Positions 35,663-45,404 of a DNA stretch of 64,000 bases are shown here, piece after piece. The notes beneath the pieces were generated by a model. That model ran no database searches, was not told the origin of the DNA, and was given only the letters and a program-made list of their open reading frames with translations. The stretch is from Corynebacterium pollutisoli (lineage in GTDB: Bacteria; Actinomycetota; Actinomycetes; Mycobacteriales; Mycobacteriaceae), in the NCBI RefSeq assembly GCF_900177745.1, contig NZ_FXAR01000005.1, forward strand, positions 62,001 through 126,000, written 5' to 3'. Positions within the stretch are counted from its first letter, which is position 1; every line of letters starts with the position of its first letter. A program made the position numbers and the translations under genes.

Positions 35663-36982
35663 ATGTCTGTAGCCAGCTCCAGCCCGCCCACCGACAAGAG
35701 ACGGGACCGCCGCGTCCTCGCCGGCTCCCTCGCCGGCAGCTCCATCGAGTGGTACGACTTCTTCCTCTACGCGACGGCGTCAGCGCTGATCTTCAACCAT
35801 CAGTTCTTCCCCACCGAGGCCCCCTTCGTCTCGCAGATGCTGTCGTACCTGACGCTGGCGCTGACGTTCTTCGTCCGCCCCTTCGGCGGCATCGTCTTCT
35901 CCCACTTCGGTGACCGCGTCGGCCGCAAGGTCACGCTCGTGGTCACGTTGGTGATGATGGGTGTGGCCACCGTGGCCATCGGCCTCATCCCCACCTACGA
36001 CCAGATCGGCATCGCCGCCCCGATCCTGCTGGTGGTCTTCCGCATCATCCAGGGCCTGGCCATCGGCGGCGAGTGGGGCGGTGCCATGCTGCTCGCCTTC
36101 GAGAACGCCCCCGCCAAGCGCCGCGGCTTCTTCGGCTCTGTGCCGCAGATGGGCATCACCATCGGCATGCTGCTGTCCTCGCTGGCCTTCGCCGCCGTGT
36201 CCTTCTTCGGTGACGAGTTCCTCCTCGGCATCGGTTGGCGTATCCCGTTCATCGCCTCCATCGTCCTCGTGCTCGTCGGCCTGTGGATCCGCTCCGGCCT
36301 GGGTGAGACGCCGCACTTCAAGGCGGCGCGGGAGGAGGACGGCGTCGCTAAGCTGCCGATCCTGGAGACCCTGCGCCACCACTTCCCCGCCGTGCTCGTG
36401 TCCGTGGGCATCAAGGTCGTGGAGACCGCGCCGTTCTACATCTTCGCCACGTTCGTCGCCTCGTACGCGACGGGCACCCTCAGTTTCGAGCGCTCCACCG
36501 TGCTCAACGCGGTGAGTCTCGGCGCGTTGGTGTCGACGTTCATGATCCCCGTCATGGGTGCCCTCTCGGACCGGGTGGGACGCACAAGGGTGTACGTCAC
36601 CGGTGCGCTGGCCATCGCGGCCTTCGCCTTCCCGTTCTTCCTGCTCCTGGACACCGGTGCCAACTGGGCGGTGTTCGCGGCGGTGGTCATCGGCCTGGGT
36701 GTGGTGTGGCCGCCGGTCACCGGCACCCTGGGCACCATGAGCTCGGAGATCTTCTCCGCCCGGATCCGCTACACCGGCGTCACCCTCGGCTACCAGATCG
36801 GTGCCGCGGTCGCCGGCGGCACCGCCCCGCTCATCGCCACCTGGCTGCTCCACGAGTTCAAAGACCAGTGGCACCCCATCGCCATCTACATCATCATCAC
36901 CGCCGCCATCTCGCTGCTGGCCGTCATCTTCGCGCCGGCGATCGCGCGTCGGGAAGCGGCCAACGCCCCCGACCTCCCCTGA
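35663..36982 (+). CDS. MHS-family MFS transporter (ProP/ShiA-like)
   Basis: 439 residues with twelve predicted membrane segments. The N-terminus RRVLAGSLAGSSIEWYDFFLYATASAL, the loop FSHFGDRVGRKVTLV and the RIIQGLAIGGEWGGAMLL helix are signatures of the metabolite:H+ symporter family. Substrates in this family include proline, betaine, shikimate and dicarboxylates. The neighbouring cyclodeaminase-like gene suggests an amino or imino acid. An upstream ATG at 35636 is possible. The GntR gene and an 11-bp gap to the next gene define the cluster. Confidence 0.88.
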   Translation: MSVASSSPPTDKRRDRRVLAGSLAGSSIEWYDFFLYATASALIFNHQFFPTEAPFVSQMLSYLTLALTFFVRPFGGIVFSHFGDRVGRKVTLVVTLVMMGVATVAIGLIPTYDQIGIAAPILLVVFRIIQGLAIGGEWGGAMLLAFENAPAKRRGFFGSVPQMGITIGMLLSSLAFAAVSFFGDEFLLGIGWRIPFIASIVLVLVGLWIRSGLGETPHFKAAREEDGVAKLPILETLRHHFPAVLVSVGIKVVETAPFYIFATFVASYATGTLSFERSTVLNAVSLGALVSTFMIPVMGALSDRVGRTRVYVTGALAIAAFAFPFFLLLDTGANWAVFAAVVIGLGVVWPPVTGTLGTMSSEIFSARIRYTGVTLGYQIGAAVAGGTAPLIATWLLHEFKDQWHPIAIYIIITAAISLLAVIFAPAIARREAANAPDLP

Positions 36983-36993
36983 GAAAGGAACAC

Positions 36994-37923
36994 ATGCCCC
37001 CCCGCACCATCTCCCCCGCCGACATCACCGCCGCCGTCTCCGTGGGACGCGCCCGCCGACTCCTCGACCACGCCCTCCGTGAGGGTTTCCGTCCGGACGT
37101 CGATCCCGCGCGCATCAACATCCCCGCCGGCACCGGGCACATGCTGCTCATGCCGTCGGTGCTCGGCGGGTGGACCGGCACGAAGATCGCCACCGTCTCC
37201 CCCGACAACCCGTCGAAGGACCGGCCGCGCATCCAGGCGATGTACATCCTCATGGACACCGAGACCCTCACCCCGCAGGCCATCATGGAGGGCAACTCGC
37301 TCACCGCCCTGCGTACCCCGGCCGTCAGCGCCGTCGCCGTTGATTACCTCGCACCGGAGTCGATCGACCGGATGGTCGTGTTCGGCACCGGCCCGCAGGC
37401 GCACACCCACATCGCCGCGATGGCGGAGGTCCGCGACATCGGCGAGGTCGTCGTCTGCGGCCGCCATCCTGCGCGTACCGACGCCACCGTCGCCGTCGCC
37501 CGCGACCTCGGGCTCGCGGCCCGCGCCGGCGTGGCCGAGGACGTCGCCGACGCCTCCCTCATCGTCTGCTGCACCTCCGCCCCCACCCCGCTTTTCGACG
37601 GCGCCCTCGTCCCCGACCATGCCGTCGTCGTCGCCATGGGCTCCCACGAGCCGGAGTTCCGCGAACTCGACTCGCAGCTCATGGGGCGCGCGCAGGTCGT
37701 CGTCGAGGACCGCGCCACCGCCCTGCGCGAGGCCGGTGACGTCATCCAGCCCGTCCGCGAGGGGGTCCTCGCCGAGGACGACCTCGTCGACCTCGTCGAC
37801 CTCGTCACCGGCGGCGTCGAGTTGGACATCAGCCGCCCCCGCGTGTTCAAGTGCGTCGGCATGAGCTGGGAGGACCTGGCCGTCGCGGTGGGTGTCGTCG
37901 ACCCCACCGTCGTTCCGGACTAG
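36994..37923 (+). CDS. ornithine cyclodeaminase/mu-crystallin family protein
   Basis: 309 residues with the substrate region MLLMPSVLGGWTGTKI, then RIQAMYILMDTETLTPQAIMEGNSLTALRTPAVSAVA and an NAD(P) loop VVFGTGPQAHTHI. The family contains ornithine cyclodeaminase, alanine dehydrogenase, ketimine reductase and SbnB. It is co-transcribed with the MHS transporter, so catabolism of an imported amino or imino acid is most likely. A link to the SbnA-like gene 18 kb away (an SbnB role) is possible but weak. Confidence 0.8.
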   Translation: MPPRTISPADITAAVSVGRARRLLDHALREGFRPDVDPARINIPAGTGHMLLMPSVLGGWTGTKIATVSPDNPSKDRPRIQAMYILMDTETLTPQAIMEGNSLTALRTPAVSAVAVDYLAPESIDRMVVFGTGPQAHTHIAAMAEVRDIGEVVVCGRHPARTDATVAVARDLGLAARAGVAEDVADASLIVCCTSAPTPLFDGALVPDHAVVVAMGSHEPEFRELDSQLMGRAQVVVEDRATALREAGDVIQPVREGVLAEDDLVDLVDLVTGGVELDISRPRVFKCVGMSWEDLAVAVGVVDPTVVPD

Positions 37924-37936
37924 CCCCGGAATCGCC

Positions 37937-37982
37937 GACGGCGTGCCGCCCCGGTCCGGGAGGGACCGGGTGGCACGCCGTC
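37937..37982. terminator. long hairpin between convergent cyclodeaminase-like gene and serA
   Basis: An 11-bp perfect outer stem GACGGCGTGCC / GGCACGCCGTC extends through a G-U pair and further GC pairs to a small loop. It lies between two convergent stop codons and probably ends transcription from both sides. Confidence 0.75.
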
Positions 37983-37991
37983 GATGAGCTG

Positions 37992-39581
37992 TTAGTCCAG
38001 GTCGAGCTGGATGGCGCTGGTGGCACCCAGGGACTCGGCGATCTGCTTCTCCAGGGTCTCCGGGACCTCGGCGTCCACGCGCAGGACCAGGATGGCACCG
38101 TCACCCTTGGCGGCCTGGGTCAGAGCGGCGGCCTCGATGTTGATGCCGGCCTCGCCCAGCTGGGAACCGACCTTGCCCAGGGCACCCGGGGCGTCGGTGT
38201 ACTCGAGGAAGAGGTTGCGGCCCTCGGCGCGCATGTCCAGGCCGCGCTCGTCGATACGCACGATCTTCTCGACGCGCTCCAGGCCGGTGAGGGCACCGAC
38301 GACGGAACGGGAGGAGCCGTCGGCGCCGATGGCCTTGACCTCGACGGAGGAACGGTGGGTGGTGGACTCGGTGGCGGTCTCCACCTTGTAGTCCAGGCCA
38401 CGGGACTCCGCGATCTGCGGGGCGTTGACGAAGGTGACCGGCTCGTCGGTGGTGGCGGAGAACAGGCCACGGACGGCGGACAGGCCGAGCACGGAGAGGT
38501 CATCCTCTGTGGACAGCTCACCGCGGGCCTCGACCTCGACGGCGACCGGGGCGGCGTCGAGAAGCTGGCCGGCGAGCAGACCCAGCTTGCGGGTCAGGTC
38601 CAGCCACAGGGAGACCTCCTCGCCGACGCGACCGCCGGAGACGTTGACGGCGTCCGGGACGAACTCGCCGGCCAGGGCCTTGAGGACAGAGGCGGCGACG
38701 TCGGTGCCGGCGCGGTCCTGGGCCTCTTCGGTGGAGGCGCCCAGGTGCGGGGTCACAACGACCTCCGGCAGGCCGAACAGCGGGGAGTCGGTGCACGGCT
38801 CGGTGGAGAAGACGTCGAAGCCGGCGCCCCAGATGTGGCCGGACTTGATGGCGTCGGCCAGGGCCTGCTCATCGACGAGGCCACCGCGGGCCGCGTTGAT
38901 GATGATCTGGCCCTTCTTCGACTTGGCGAGCAGCTCGGCGTTGAACATGCCGGCCGTCTCCTTGGTCTTGGGCAGGTGGATGGTGATGATGTCGGCGCGG
39001 GAGACCAGCTCCTCCAGCTCGACGAGCTCCACACCCAGCTGGGCGGCGCGGGTCGGGTTCGCGTACGGGTCGTAGGCGATGATCTCGGTCTCGAAGGCGG
39101 AGAGACGCTGGGCGAACAGCTGGCCGATGTGGCCGAAGCCGACGATACCGATGGTCTTGCCGAAGATCTCGACGCCCTTGAAGGCGGAGCGCTTCCACTC
39201 GCCGTCACGCAGGGTGGCGTCAGCAGCCGGGATCTGGCGCACGGTGGACATCAGCAGGGCGATGGCGTGCTCACAGGCGGAGTGGATGTTGGAGGTCGGG
39301 GCGTTGACGACCATGACGCCGCGCTCGGTGGCGGCGTCGATGTCGACGTTGTCCAGGCCGACGCCGGCGCGGCCGACGATCTTCAGGTTCGGGGCGGACT
39401 CGAGGACCTCGCGGGTGACGGTGGTCGCGGAACGGACCAGCAGGGCGTCAGCCTCCGGGACGGCGGCAAGCAGCTCCGGGGTGTTCGGGCCGTCGACCCA
39501 ACGCACCTCCACGGCGTCTCCGAGCGCATCTACGGTGGACGGTGCCAGTTTGTCGGCGATAAGGACGACGGGCTTGCTCAC
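37992..39581 (-). CDS. serA: D-3-phosphoglycerate dehydrogenase
   Basis: First step of serine synthesis: 3-phosphoglycerate to 3-phosphohydroxypyruvate with NAD. The 529 residues are the long actinobacterial form: catalytic domains with KTIGIVGFGHIGQLFAQRL and the ARGGLVDE segment, then the intervening ASB domain and a C-terminal ACT domain (AILVLRVDAEVPE) for serine feedback. The start is GTG 39581 with GGGAG 7 nt upstream. Confidence 0.96.
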   Translation of the reverse strand: MSKPVVLIADKLAPSTVDALGDAVEVRWVDGPNTPELLAAVPEADALLVRSATTVTREVLESAPNLKIVGRAGVGLDNVDIDAATERGVMVVNAPTSNIHSACEHAIALLMSTVRQIPAADATLRDGEWKRSAFKGVEIFGKTIGIVGFGHIGQLFAQRLSAFETEIIAYDPYANPTRAAQLGVELVELEELVSRADIITIHLPKTKETAGMFNAELLAKSKKGQIIINAARGGLVDEQALADAIKSGHIWGAGFDVFSTEPCTDSPLFGLPEVVVTPHLGASTEEAQDRAGTDVAASVLKALAGEFVPDAVNVSGGRVGEEVSLWLDLTRKLGLLAGQLLDAAPVAVEVEARGELSTEDDLSVLGLSAVRGLFSATTDEPVTFVNAPQIAESRGLDYKVETATESTTHRSSVEVKAIGADGSSRSVVGALTGLERVEKIVRIDERGLDMRAEGRNLFLEYTDAPGALGKVGSQLGEAGINIEAAALTQAAKGDGAILVLRVDAEVPETLEKQIAESLGATSAIQLDLD

Positions 39582-39718
39582 GTGTTATCTCCCAGCTGTG
39601 AAAAAGGTGGCCCCGGAAAGTCGGGGCGTGGAACGGATAACACTTTAGTCGGTACCGGACGTCGTTGTCGCATGACCTGCCCGTTTATGAGGCAGGCCAC
39701 TCAACCGGCCACCCCCGT

Positions 39719-41509
39719 TCACGCAGAGAACGCGTTGGGCCCCTCGTCGCCGCCGCTGTAGTCGCGGTCGTCGACGTCGCGCAGCGCGGGCTTGCCCATC
39801 GCGTACTCGACCATGCCGAGGAAGCGGGAACGCCGGTCACGCAGGAAGTTCGGGAAGTCGGACTGGTACAGCAGGTCCGTGTTCAGCTCGTGCGTGCCCA
39901 GGACGGTGTCGAACTCGGAGTCCTCGAGCAGCGACTTGGTCTGCACGCGGGAGAGGTACCGGGTGGGGGCATACCCGTCGATGACGACCTCGGTGCGCTT
40001 GCCCATGGGGGTGCGGTTGAGCACGCTGTTGGCGACGACGTCCTCGATGCCGTTGTCGCGGCACCACTCCTGGGGGAACACGCGGTGGAAACCGGGCTGC
40101 AGCTCGGGGAAGGTCCAGCGGTCGAAGGGCTGGGAGGTGCGCCAGTCCCGGGCGCCGCGGGCCATGAGCAGGGCGTAGATGCCCTGGTACACGCCGGAGT
40201 TCTCGCGGACGGAGAAGAAGCGGGACTCGGAGAAGGAGGCGTCGCGGATGGTCTTGGGCACCTCCTCGGTGCGGCCCTCGATCCAGGCGGTGACCTGGTC
40301 GACGTCGCGCGCGGAGCGGTTGATCACGGCCGCGGAGCCGTAGAGCTCGCCGAAGATGCCGCACCAGAACCACTGGTTGAGCTTGTCCCACGCCTTCGTC
40401 GACGCCAGCGCGCGGGGGGTGTCCGCGAGGCGGGCGAAGATGACGGCCAGGGGGATGAGCTGCGCGGTGTAGGGCACCTGGTCGATGGTGAGCATGCAGC
40501 GCTGGGAGAGGAACTCGGCGGTCTCCAGGAAGGTGATGCGCAGTTCGCGGCGGGCGTGGAGGTAGTCGGCGAGGGTGAGGTTGAGGATGTCCTCGCGCTG
40601 CCCGGCGGCATGGCCGTTGCGGGAGGTGACCAGCAGGGAGACGGCGGTGAGGAAGTCGGTGCGGTCGATGCGGTCGAGCGCCGGGTAGCGGCCCAGGATG
40701 CGGCGGGTCTCCGCCCAGTCCCCGGCGAGGGAGAAGTCCGGGTCCTCGGTGGCGAAGACGGCGGTGAGCAGTTCGAAGACGTCCATCTGCAGGCCGGCGG
40801 AGTTGGCCTGGGCGAAGATGGAGCCCACGCCGGTCTGGGCGGTCTCGCGCGCCAGGCGGATCATGGGGATGTCGTAGGCGGCGAGGGGCTTGACGATGCG
40901 GTCGTAGAATCGTTTGACCACCTCGCGCATCTCCGGGCGGGCGACGGCCATGTCGAAGAGCAGGTCGGTGCCGGAGTCCCACAACAGGTCCGCGACGGGC
41001 AGGCAGCCGTGGGCGATGGCGGCGTCGCGGTCGGGGATGCCGCCGGCGATCTCGGGGCCGAAGTGTGACTTGATGATGCCGTCGTCGTCGACGGAGAACA
41101 CGGCCTCGTCGGTCATGACCTGGGAGTCGACGGCGCGGGCGACGTCGACGTAGAAGGTGCGGCGGATGCGCTTGGAGCGGAAGTCGACGGTGTCCACCGC
41201 GCCGTCGCCCTGGAGGCAGTGGTAGAGGGTGGTGAGGCGCTGCTGGCCGTCGAGAAGCAGCAGCCCGGGATCGGAGACGGGGGTGGGGGCGCCGGCGATG
41301 GGGCGCGGACGGAACCGCATGGGGGCGTTGCGGGTGTCGAGCGACAGCAGCGAACCCACCGGGTAGCCGCGCAGCACGGTGACGAGCAACGACCGGATCC
41401 GGTCGACGTCCCAGGCGTAGGAGCGCTGGAAATCGGGGAGCTGCAGGTCGCCGCGGTCGATGCGGGCGAACAGGTCAGGCAGGTCGTAGCTCGGCGTGGT
41501 GAAACCCAT
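39719..41509 (-). CDS. DUF262/HNH protein, GmrSD-like restriction family
   Basis: 596 residues. The N-terminal DUF262 (ParB/sulfiredoxin-like) domain has LPDFQRSYAWDVDRIRSLL and LLLDGQQRLTTLYHCL. The C-terminal part resembles the DUF1524 HNH domain: FHRVFPQEW around H475 and VANSVLNRTPM. The canonical second histidine of the HHIFP-type motif is arginine (R476), so nuclease activity may be altered. GmrSD proteins cut modified phage DNA. No other defence gene is adjacent. TAGACT lies 7 nt before ATG 41509 (leaderless), and the long upstream frame was rejected. Confidence 0.7.
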   Translation of the reverse strand: MGFTTPSYDLPDLFARIDRGDLQLPDFQRSYAWDVDRIRSLLVTVLRGYPVGSLLSLDTRNAPMRFRPRPIAGAPTPVSDPGLLLLDGQQRLTTLYHCLQGDGAVDTVDFRSKRIRRTFYVDVARAVDSQVMTDEAVFSVDDDGIIKSHFGPEIAGGIPDRDAAIAHGCLPVADLLWDSGTDLLFDMAVARPEMREVVKRFYDRIVKPLAAYDIPMIRLARETAQTGVGSIFAQANSAGLQMDVFELLTAVFATEDPDFSLAGDWAETRRILGRYPALDRIDRTDFLTAVSLLVTSRNGHAAGQREDILNLTLADYLHARRELRITFLETAEFLSQRCMLTIDQVPYTAQLIPLAVIFARLADTPRALASTKAWDKLNQWFWCGIFGELYGSAAVINRSARDVDQVTAWIEGRTEEVPKTIRDASFSESRFFSVRENSGVYQGIYALLMARGARDWRTSQPFDRWTFPELQPGFHRVFPQEWCRDNGIEDVVANSVLNRTPMGKRTEVVIDGYAPTRYLSRVQTKSLLEDSEFDTVLGTHELNTDLLYQSDFPNFLRDRRSRFLGMVEYAMGKPALRDVDDRDYSGGDEGPNAFSA

Positions 41510-41575
41510 GGCGATGAGTCTATCCCCGTGCCCGGACGCGCGCTGGTGGGGTCCGTGAATGTTATCCCGCATCCG

Positions 41576-41602
41576 GACCATACCGACCGGTACAGTATGG
41601 TC
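41576..41602. promoter_or_regulatory. perfect palindrome GACCATAC-N11-GTATGGTC
   Basis: 8-bp inverted repeats separated by 11 bp (41576-41583 and 41595-41602) lie between the divergent DUF262 and NrtA-type genes, 50 bp before the latter. Centre spacing of 19 bp fits two turns of a dimeric repressor. The right arm is shared with a half-site upstream of the OsmC operon. Confidence 0.6.
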
Positions 41603-41611
41603 GTTCCCGTT

Positions 41612-41627
41612 AAGACTATTCTGTCTA
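41612..41627. promoter_or_regulatory. McbR-like box overlapping a -10 element
   Basis: AAGAC-TATTCT-GTCTA has one mismatch to the C. glutamicum McbR box TAGAC-N6-GTCTA. The central TATTCT could itself be the -10 of the NrtA-type gene. McbR controls sulfur metabolism, so this would make sense only if the transporter imports a sulfur compound. Confidence 0.35.
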
Positions 41628-41651
41628 TTTAGTTCGTACCGGAGGTTCCAC

Positions 41652-42623
41652 ATGGCGTTGACCCGCCGCACCTTCCTCGGCGCCGCCGCCCTGGGCACGC
41701 TCGGCCTGCTCGGCGGCCGCGCCGTCTCCGCCGTCCCCTCCCCCGCCCCGGCCGGCGATGTGCTCACCATCGGTTACGTCCCCATCGCCTGCTCCGCGCC
41801 GCTCGCCGTCGCCGACGCCCTGGGTGCTTTCCGACGCCGCGGCCTCACCGTCTCCCTCCGCCGTTTCGCCGGCTGGGCCGACCTGTGGTCCGCCTACCTC
41901 ACCGGACAGCTGCACGTCACGCACATGCTCTCCCCCATGGCGGTCACCCCCACCGCGCGCCCGACCACCCTGGCCTACACGCTCAACACCAACGGCCAGG
42001 CCATCACCCTCGCCTCCGACCTGCACGGCACCGTCTCCGGGCTGGCGGATCTGCGCGGGCGCGTCATCGGCATCCCCTTCGAGTACTCCATCCACTCCCT
42101 GTTGCTGCGCAGCGCGCTCGCCGACGCCGGCGTCGACCCCACCGCCGACCTCGAGCTGCGCCTGCTGCGTCCCGCCGACATGGTCGCCCAGCTCGAGGTC
42201 GGCGGCATCGACGGCTTCATCGGCCCCGAGCCCTTCAACCAGCGCGCCCTGACCACCGGTACCGGCCGCGTCCTCCACATGACCAAGGAGTTCTGGGACC
42301 GCCACCCCTGCTGCGCCGTCGCCATGGGTGACGACTGGCTCGCCGCCCACCCCGAGCAGGCCCGCGCCGTCACCGAGGCCCTCGCCGAGGCCTCCGCCTG
42401 GCTCAACTCCCCCGGCCACCACGCCGAGGCCTCGCAGCTGCTCTCCCACGAGAAGTACCTCAACCAGCCCGCTCCCCTGCTCGAGCCCGTCTTCGAGGGC
42501 CGCTACCTCACCTGGGACGGCGAGGAGGTCGTGGACAAGGAGCGACTGCACTTCGGCGACGCCACCGACCCGGCCGCCCTCGAGTGGATGCGCACCCAGC
42601 TGCGCCGCTGGGAGCTCGTGTGA
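41652..42623 (+). CDS. Tat-exported substrate-binding protein, NrtA/CmpA/SsuA-type
   Basis: 323 residues with a twin-arginine signal (RRTFLGAAALG from residue 5) and a periplasmic-binding fold of the NMT1 group. GYVPIACSAPLAVADALGAF, THMLSPMAV and LNTNGQAITLA resemble nitrate- and bicarbonate-binding proteins more than sulfonate binders. GGAGG lies 6 nt before the ATG. It overlaps the permease gene by 4 bp (GTGA). Substrate: nitrate-like anion or sulfonate; undecided. Confidence 0.8.
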   Translation: MALTRRTFLGAAALGTLGLLGGRAVSAVPSPAPAGDVLTIGYVPIACSAPLAVADALGAFRRRGLTVSLRRFAGWADLWSAYLTGQLHVTHMLSPMAVTPTARPTTLAYTLNTNGQAITLASDLHGTVSGLADLRGRVIGIPFEYSIHSLLLRSALADAGVDPTADLELRLLRPADMVAQLEVGGIDGFIGPEPFNQRALTTGTGRVLHMTKEFWDRHPCCAVAMGDDWLAAHPEQARAVTEALAEASAWLNSPGHHAEASQLLSHEKYLNQPAPLLEPVFEGRYLTWDGEEVVDKERLHFGDATDPAALEWMRTQLRRWELV

Positions 42624-43381
42624 GTGCCCGGCTGCGTGCGGCCGCGCTCGGCCTCGTTCTCCTCGTCGCGTTCCTCCTGCTGTGGAACCTCGTGCCCGCC
42701 GGGTCCCTCGCCCCCACCCCGGGCGGCGTCTGGCGGCGCGGCGTGGAGATCCTCTCCGACCCCTTCTACCGGGACGGACCCGGCAGCGTCGGCATCTTCT
42801 GGCACCTCGTGACCTCACTGCGGCGCGTACTCGTGGGCTTCCTACTGGCGGCGGCGATCGCCATCCCCCTCGGTTTCCTCCTGGGCCGCCTGCAGATCCT
42901 GCGCTGGGCCCTCGACCCACTCGTGCAGATCCTCCGGCCTGTCTCCCCGCTCGCGTGGCTGCCCATCGGTCTCGCCCTGCTTCACGACGCCGAGCGCACC
43001 GCCGTCTTCGTCATCGTCCTGTCCGCCCTGTGGCCCATCCTGCTCAACACCATCGACGCGGTGCGCCACATCCACCCCACCTACCTCAAGCTGACCTCCA
43101 CCCTGGGCACGCCCCTGTGGCTGGCCGTCACCCAGGTGTGGCTGCCCGCGACCCTGCCCGGCATCATCACCGGCCTGCGGCTGTCCCTGTCGACGTCGTG
43201 GCTGGTCATCATCGCCGCCGAGATGCTCGTCGGCGGCCAGGGCATCGGGTTCTTCGTGTGGAACATGTGGAACCGCCTCGACATCGACGCCATCGTCGTC
43301 GCCATCGTCATCATCGGCCTCACCGGCCTCATCCTCGACCACCTCGTCGCCGCCCTGCAGAGGACCGTCCGTTATGACTAA
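42620..43381 (+). CDS. ABC permease, NrtB/SsuC-type
   Basis: 253 residues with about six membrane segments. DPFYRDGPGSVGIFWH, QILRPVSPLAWLPIGLAL and LSALWPILLNT closely resemble NrtB of the nitrate importer. The EAA-type loop is near TSTLGTPLWLAVTQVWLPA. The GTG start at 42620 overlaps the stop of the binding-protein gene, and the 3' end overlaps the ATPase gene by 8 bp, so the three genes are translated as a unit. Confidence 0.85.
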   Translation: MSARLRAAALGLVLLVAFLLLWNLVPAGSLAPTPGGVWRRGVEILSDPFYRDGPGSVGIFWHLVTSLRRVLVGFLLAAAIAIPLGFLLGRLQILRWALDPLVQILRPVSPLAWLPIGLALLHDAERTAVFVIVLSALWPILLNTIDAVRHIHPTYLKLTSTLGTPLWLAVTQVWLPATLPGIITGLRLSLSTSWLVIIAAEMLVGGQGIGFFVWNMWNRLDIDAIVVAIVIIGLTGLILDHLVAALQRTVRYD

Positions 43382-44090
43382 CGCCATCACCCTCACCGAC
43401 ATCACCCGCTCTTACGGATCCACGCGGATCATCGCGCCGACGTCCATCGACGTCGAGTCCGGCCAGTTCGTCTCCCTCCTCGGCCCCTCCGGCTGCGGCA
43501 AGTCGACAATCCTGTCGATGGTCGCCGGACTCGACCACGCCTCCACCGGGGACGTCACCGTCGACGGCCGCCCCGCCGTCGTCTTCCAGGACCACGCCCT
43601 GCTCCCCTGGCTCACCGCGCGCGGCAACATCGAGTTCGGACTGCGCTCCACGCGCCCGGACCTCAGCGCGCAGGAGCGCCGGGAGATCGCCGACCGGCAC
43701 CTCGCGGCCGTCGGCCTCGCGCACGCCGCCGAGCGCCGCCCCGCCCGACTGTCCGGCGGCATGCAGCAGCGCGTCGGCATCGCCCGCGCCTTCGCCGTCG
43801 AGCCCGAGATCCTGCTTCTCGACGAACCCTTCGGCGCCCTCGACGCCCTCACCCGCCGCGACCTCCAGCTCGAACTGCTCTCCCTGTGGGAGGCCGACCG
43901 GCGCACCGTCGTCATGGTCACCCACGACGTCGACGAGGCCATCCTGCTCTCCGACCGCATCCTCGTCATGTCCCCCTCCCCCGACGCCACGGTCATCGCC
44001 GACATCAGCGTCGACCTGCCCCGCCCCCGCGCCGGCGTCGACCCGGACCCCGAGCTGCGCCGCCACCTGCTCGACCTGCTCCACCCCTGA
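43374..44090 (+). CDS. ABC ATPase, NrtD/SsuB-type
   Basis: 238 residues with Walker A GPSGCGKST, Q-loop in VVFQDHALLPWL, signature LSGGMQQR, Walker B LLLDEPFGALD and switch histidine in VTHDVDEA. The QDHALLPWLT segment is typical of nitrate/taurine-class importers. It is the last gene of the three-gene operon and is followed by a short hairpin. Confidence 0.93.
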   Translation: MTNAITLTDITRSYGSTRIIAPTSIDVESGQFVSLLGPSGCGKSTILSMVAGLDHASTGDVTVDGRPAVVFQDHALLPWLTARGNIEFGLRSTRPDLSAQERREIADRHLAAVGLAHAAERRPARLSGGMQQRVGIARAFAVEPEILLLDEPFGALDALTRRDLQLELLSLWEADRRTVVMVTHDVDEAILLSDRILVMSPSPDATVIADISVDLPRPRAGVDPDPELRRHLLDLLHP

Positions 44091-44097
44091 GCCCCGT

Positions 44098-44121
44098 CTG
44101 TGCAGAAACTCCCCTGCACAG
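44098..44121 (+). terminator. hairpin after the ABC operon
   Basis: 8-bp stem CTGTGCAG / CTGCACAG with an 8-nt loop, 8 bp past the ATPase stop. It lacks a long U-tract and is a weak terminator candidate. Confidence 0.45.
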
Positions 44122-44209
44122 CGTTCAATTCCGTGCATTCCCCCTGCTCGCGACGTGTATATATGTCCGATTTTGCAGGGCAGCTGCGGGGGTGCCCCGA
44201 AACGCCGAA

Positions 44210-44245
44210 CCCCCGCCGCCCACCGGGAGGGGTGAGTGGCGGGGG
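44210..44245 (-). terminator. ilvC terminator
   Basis: GC-rich stem CCCCCGCC / GGCGGGGG with further internal pairing, 19 bp downstream of ilvC in the minus direction. A copy of the 11-bp word CGTCGATAAGC (44246-44256) lies between it and the gene. Confidence 0.65.
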
Positions 44246-44263
44246 CGTCGATAAGCGAAGAGA

Positions 44264-45391
<1,128 letters not shown>

Positions 45392-45404
45392 ATTTAGTGG
45401 GGTG

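Noticed and set aside
41652..44090. Firm assignment of the ABC importer to sulfonates or to nitrate
   Set aside because: Permease and binding protein look NrtAB-like, but the class is poorly resolved by motifs and nearby sites hint at sulfur. I left the substrate open.
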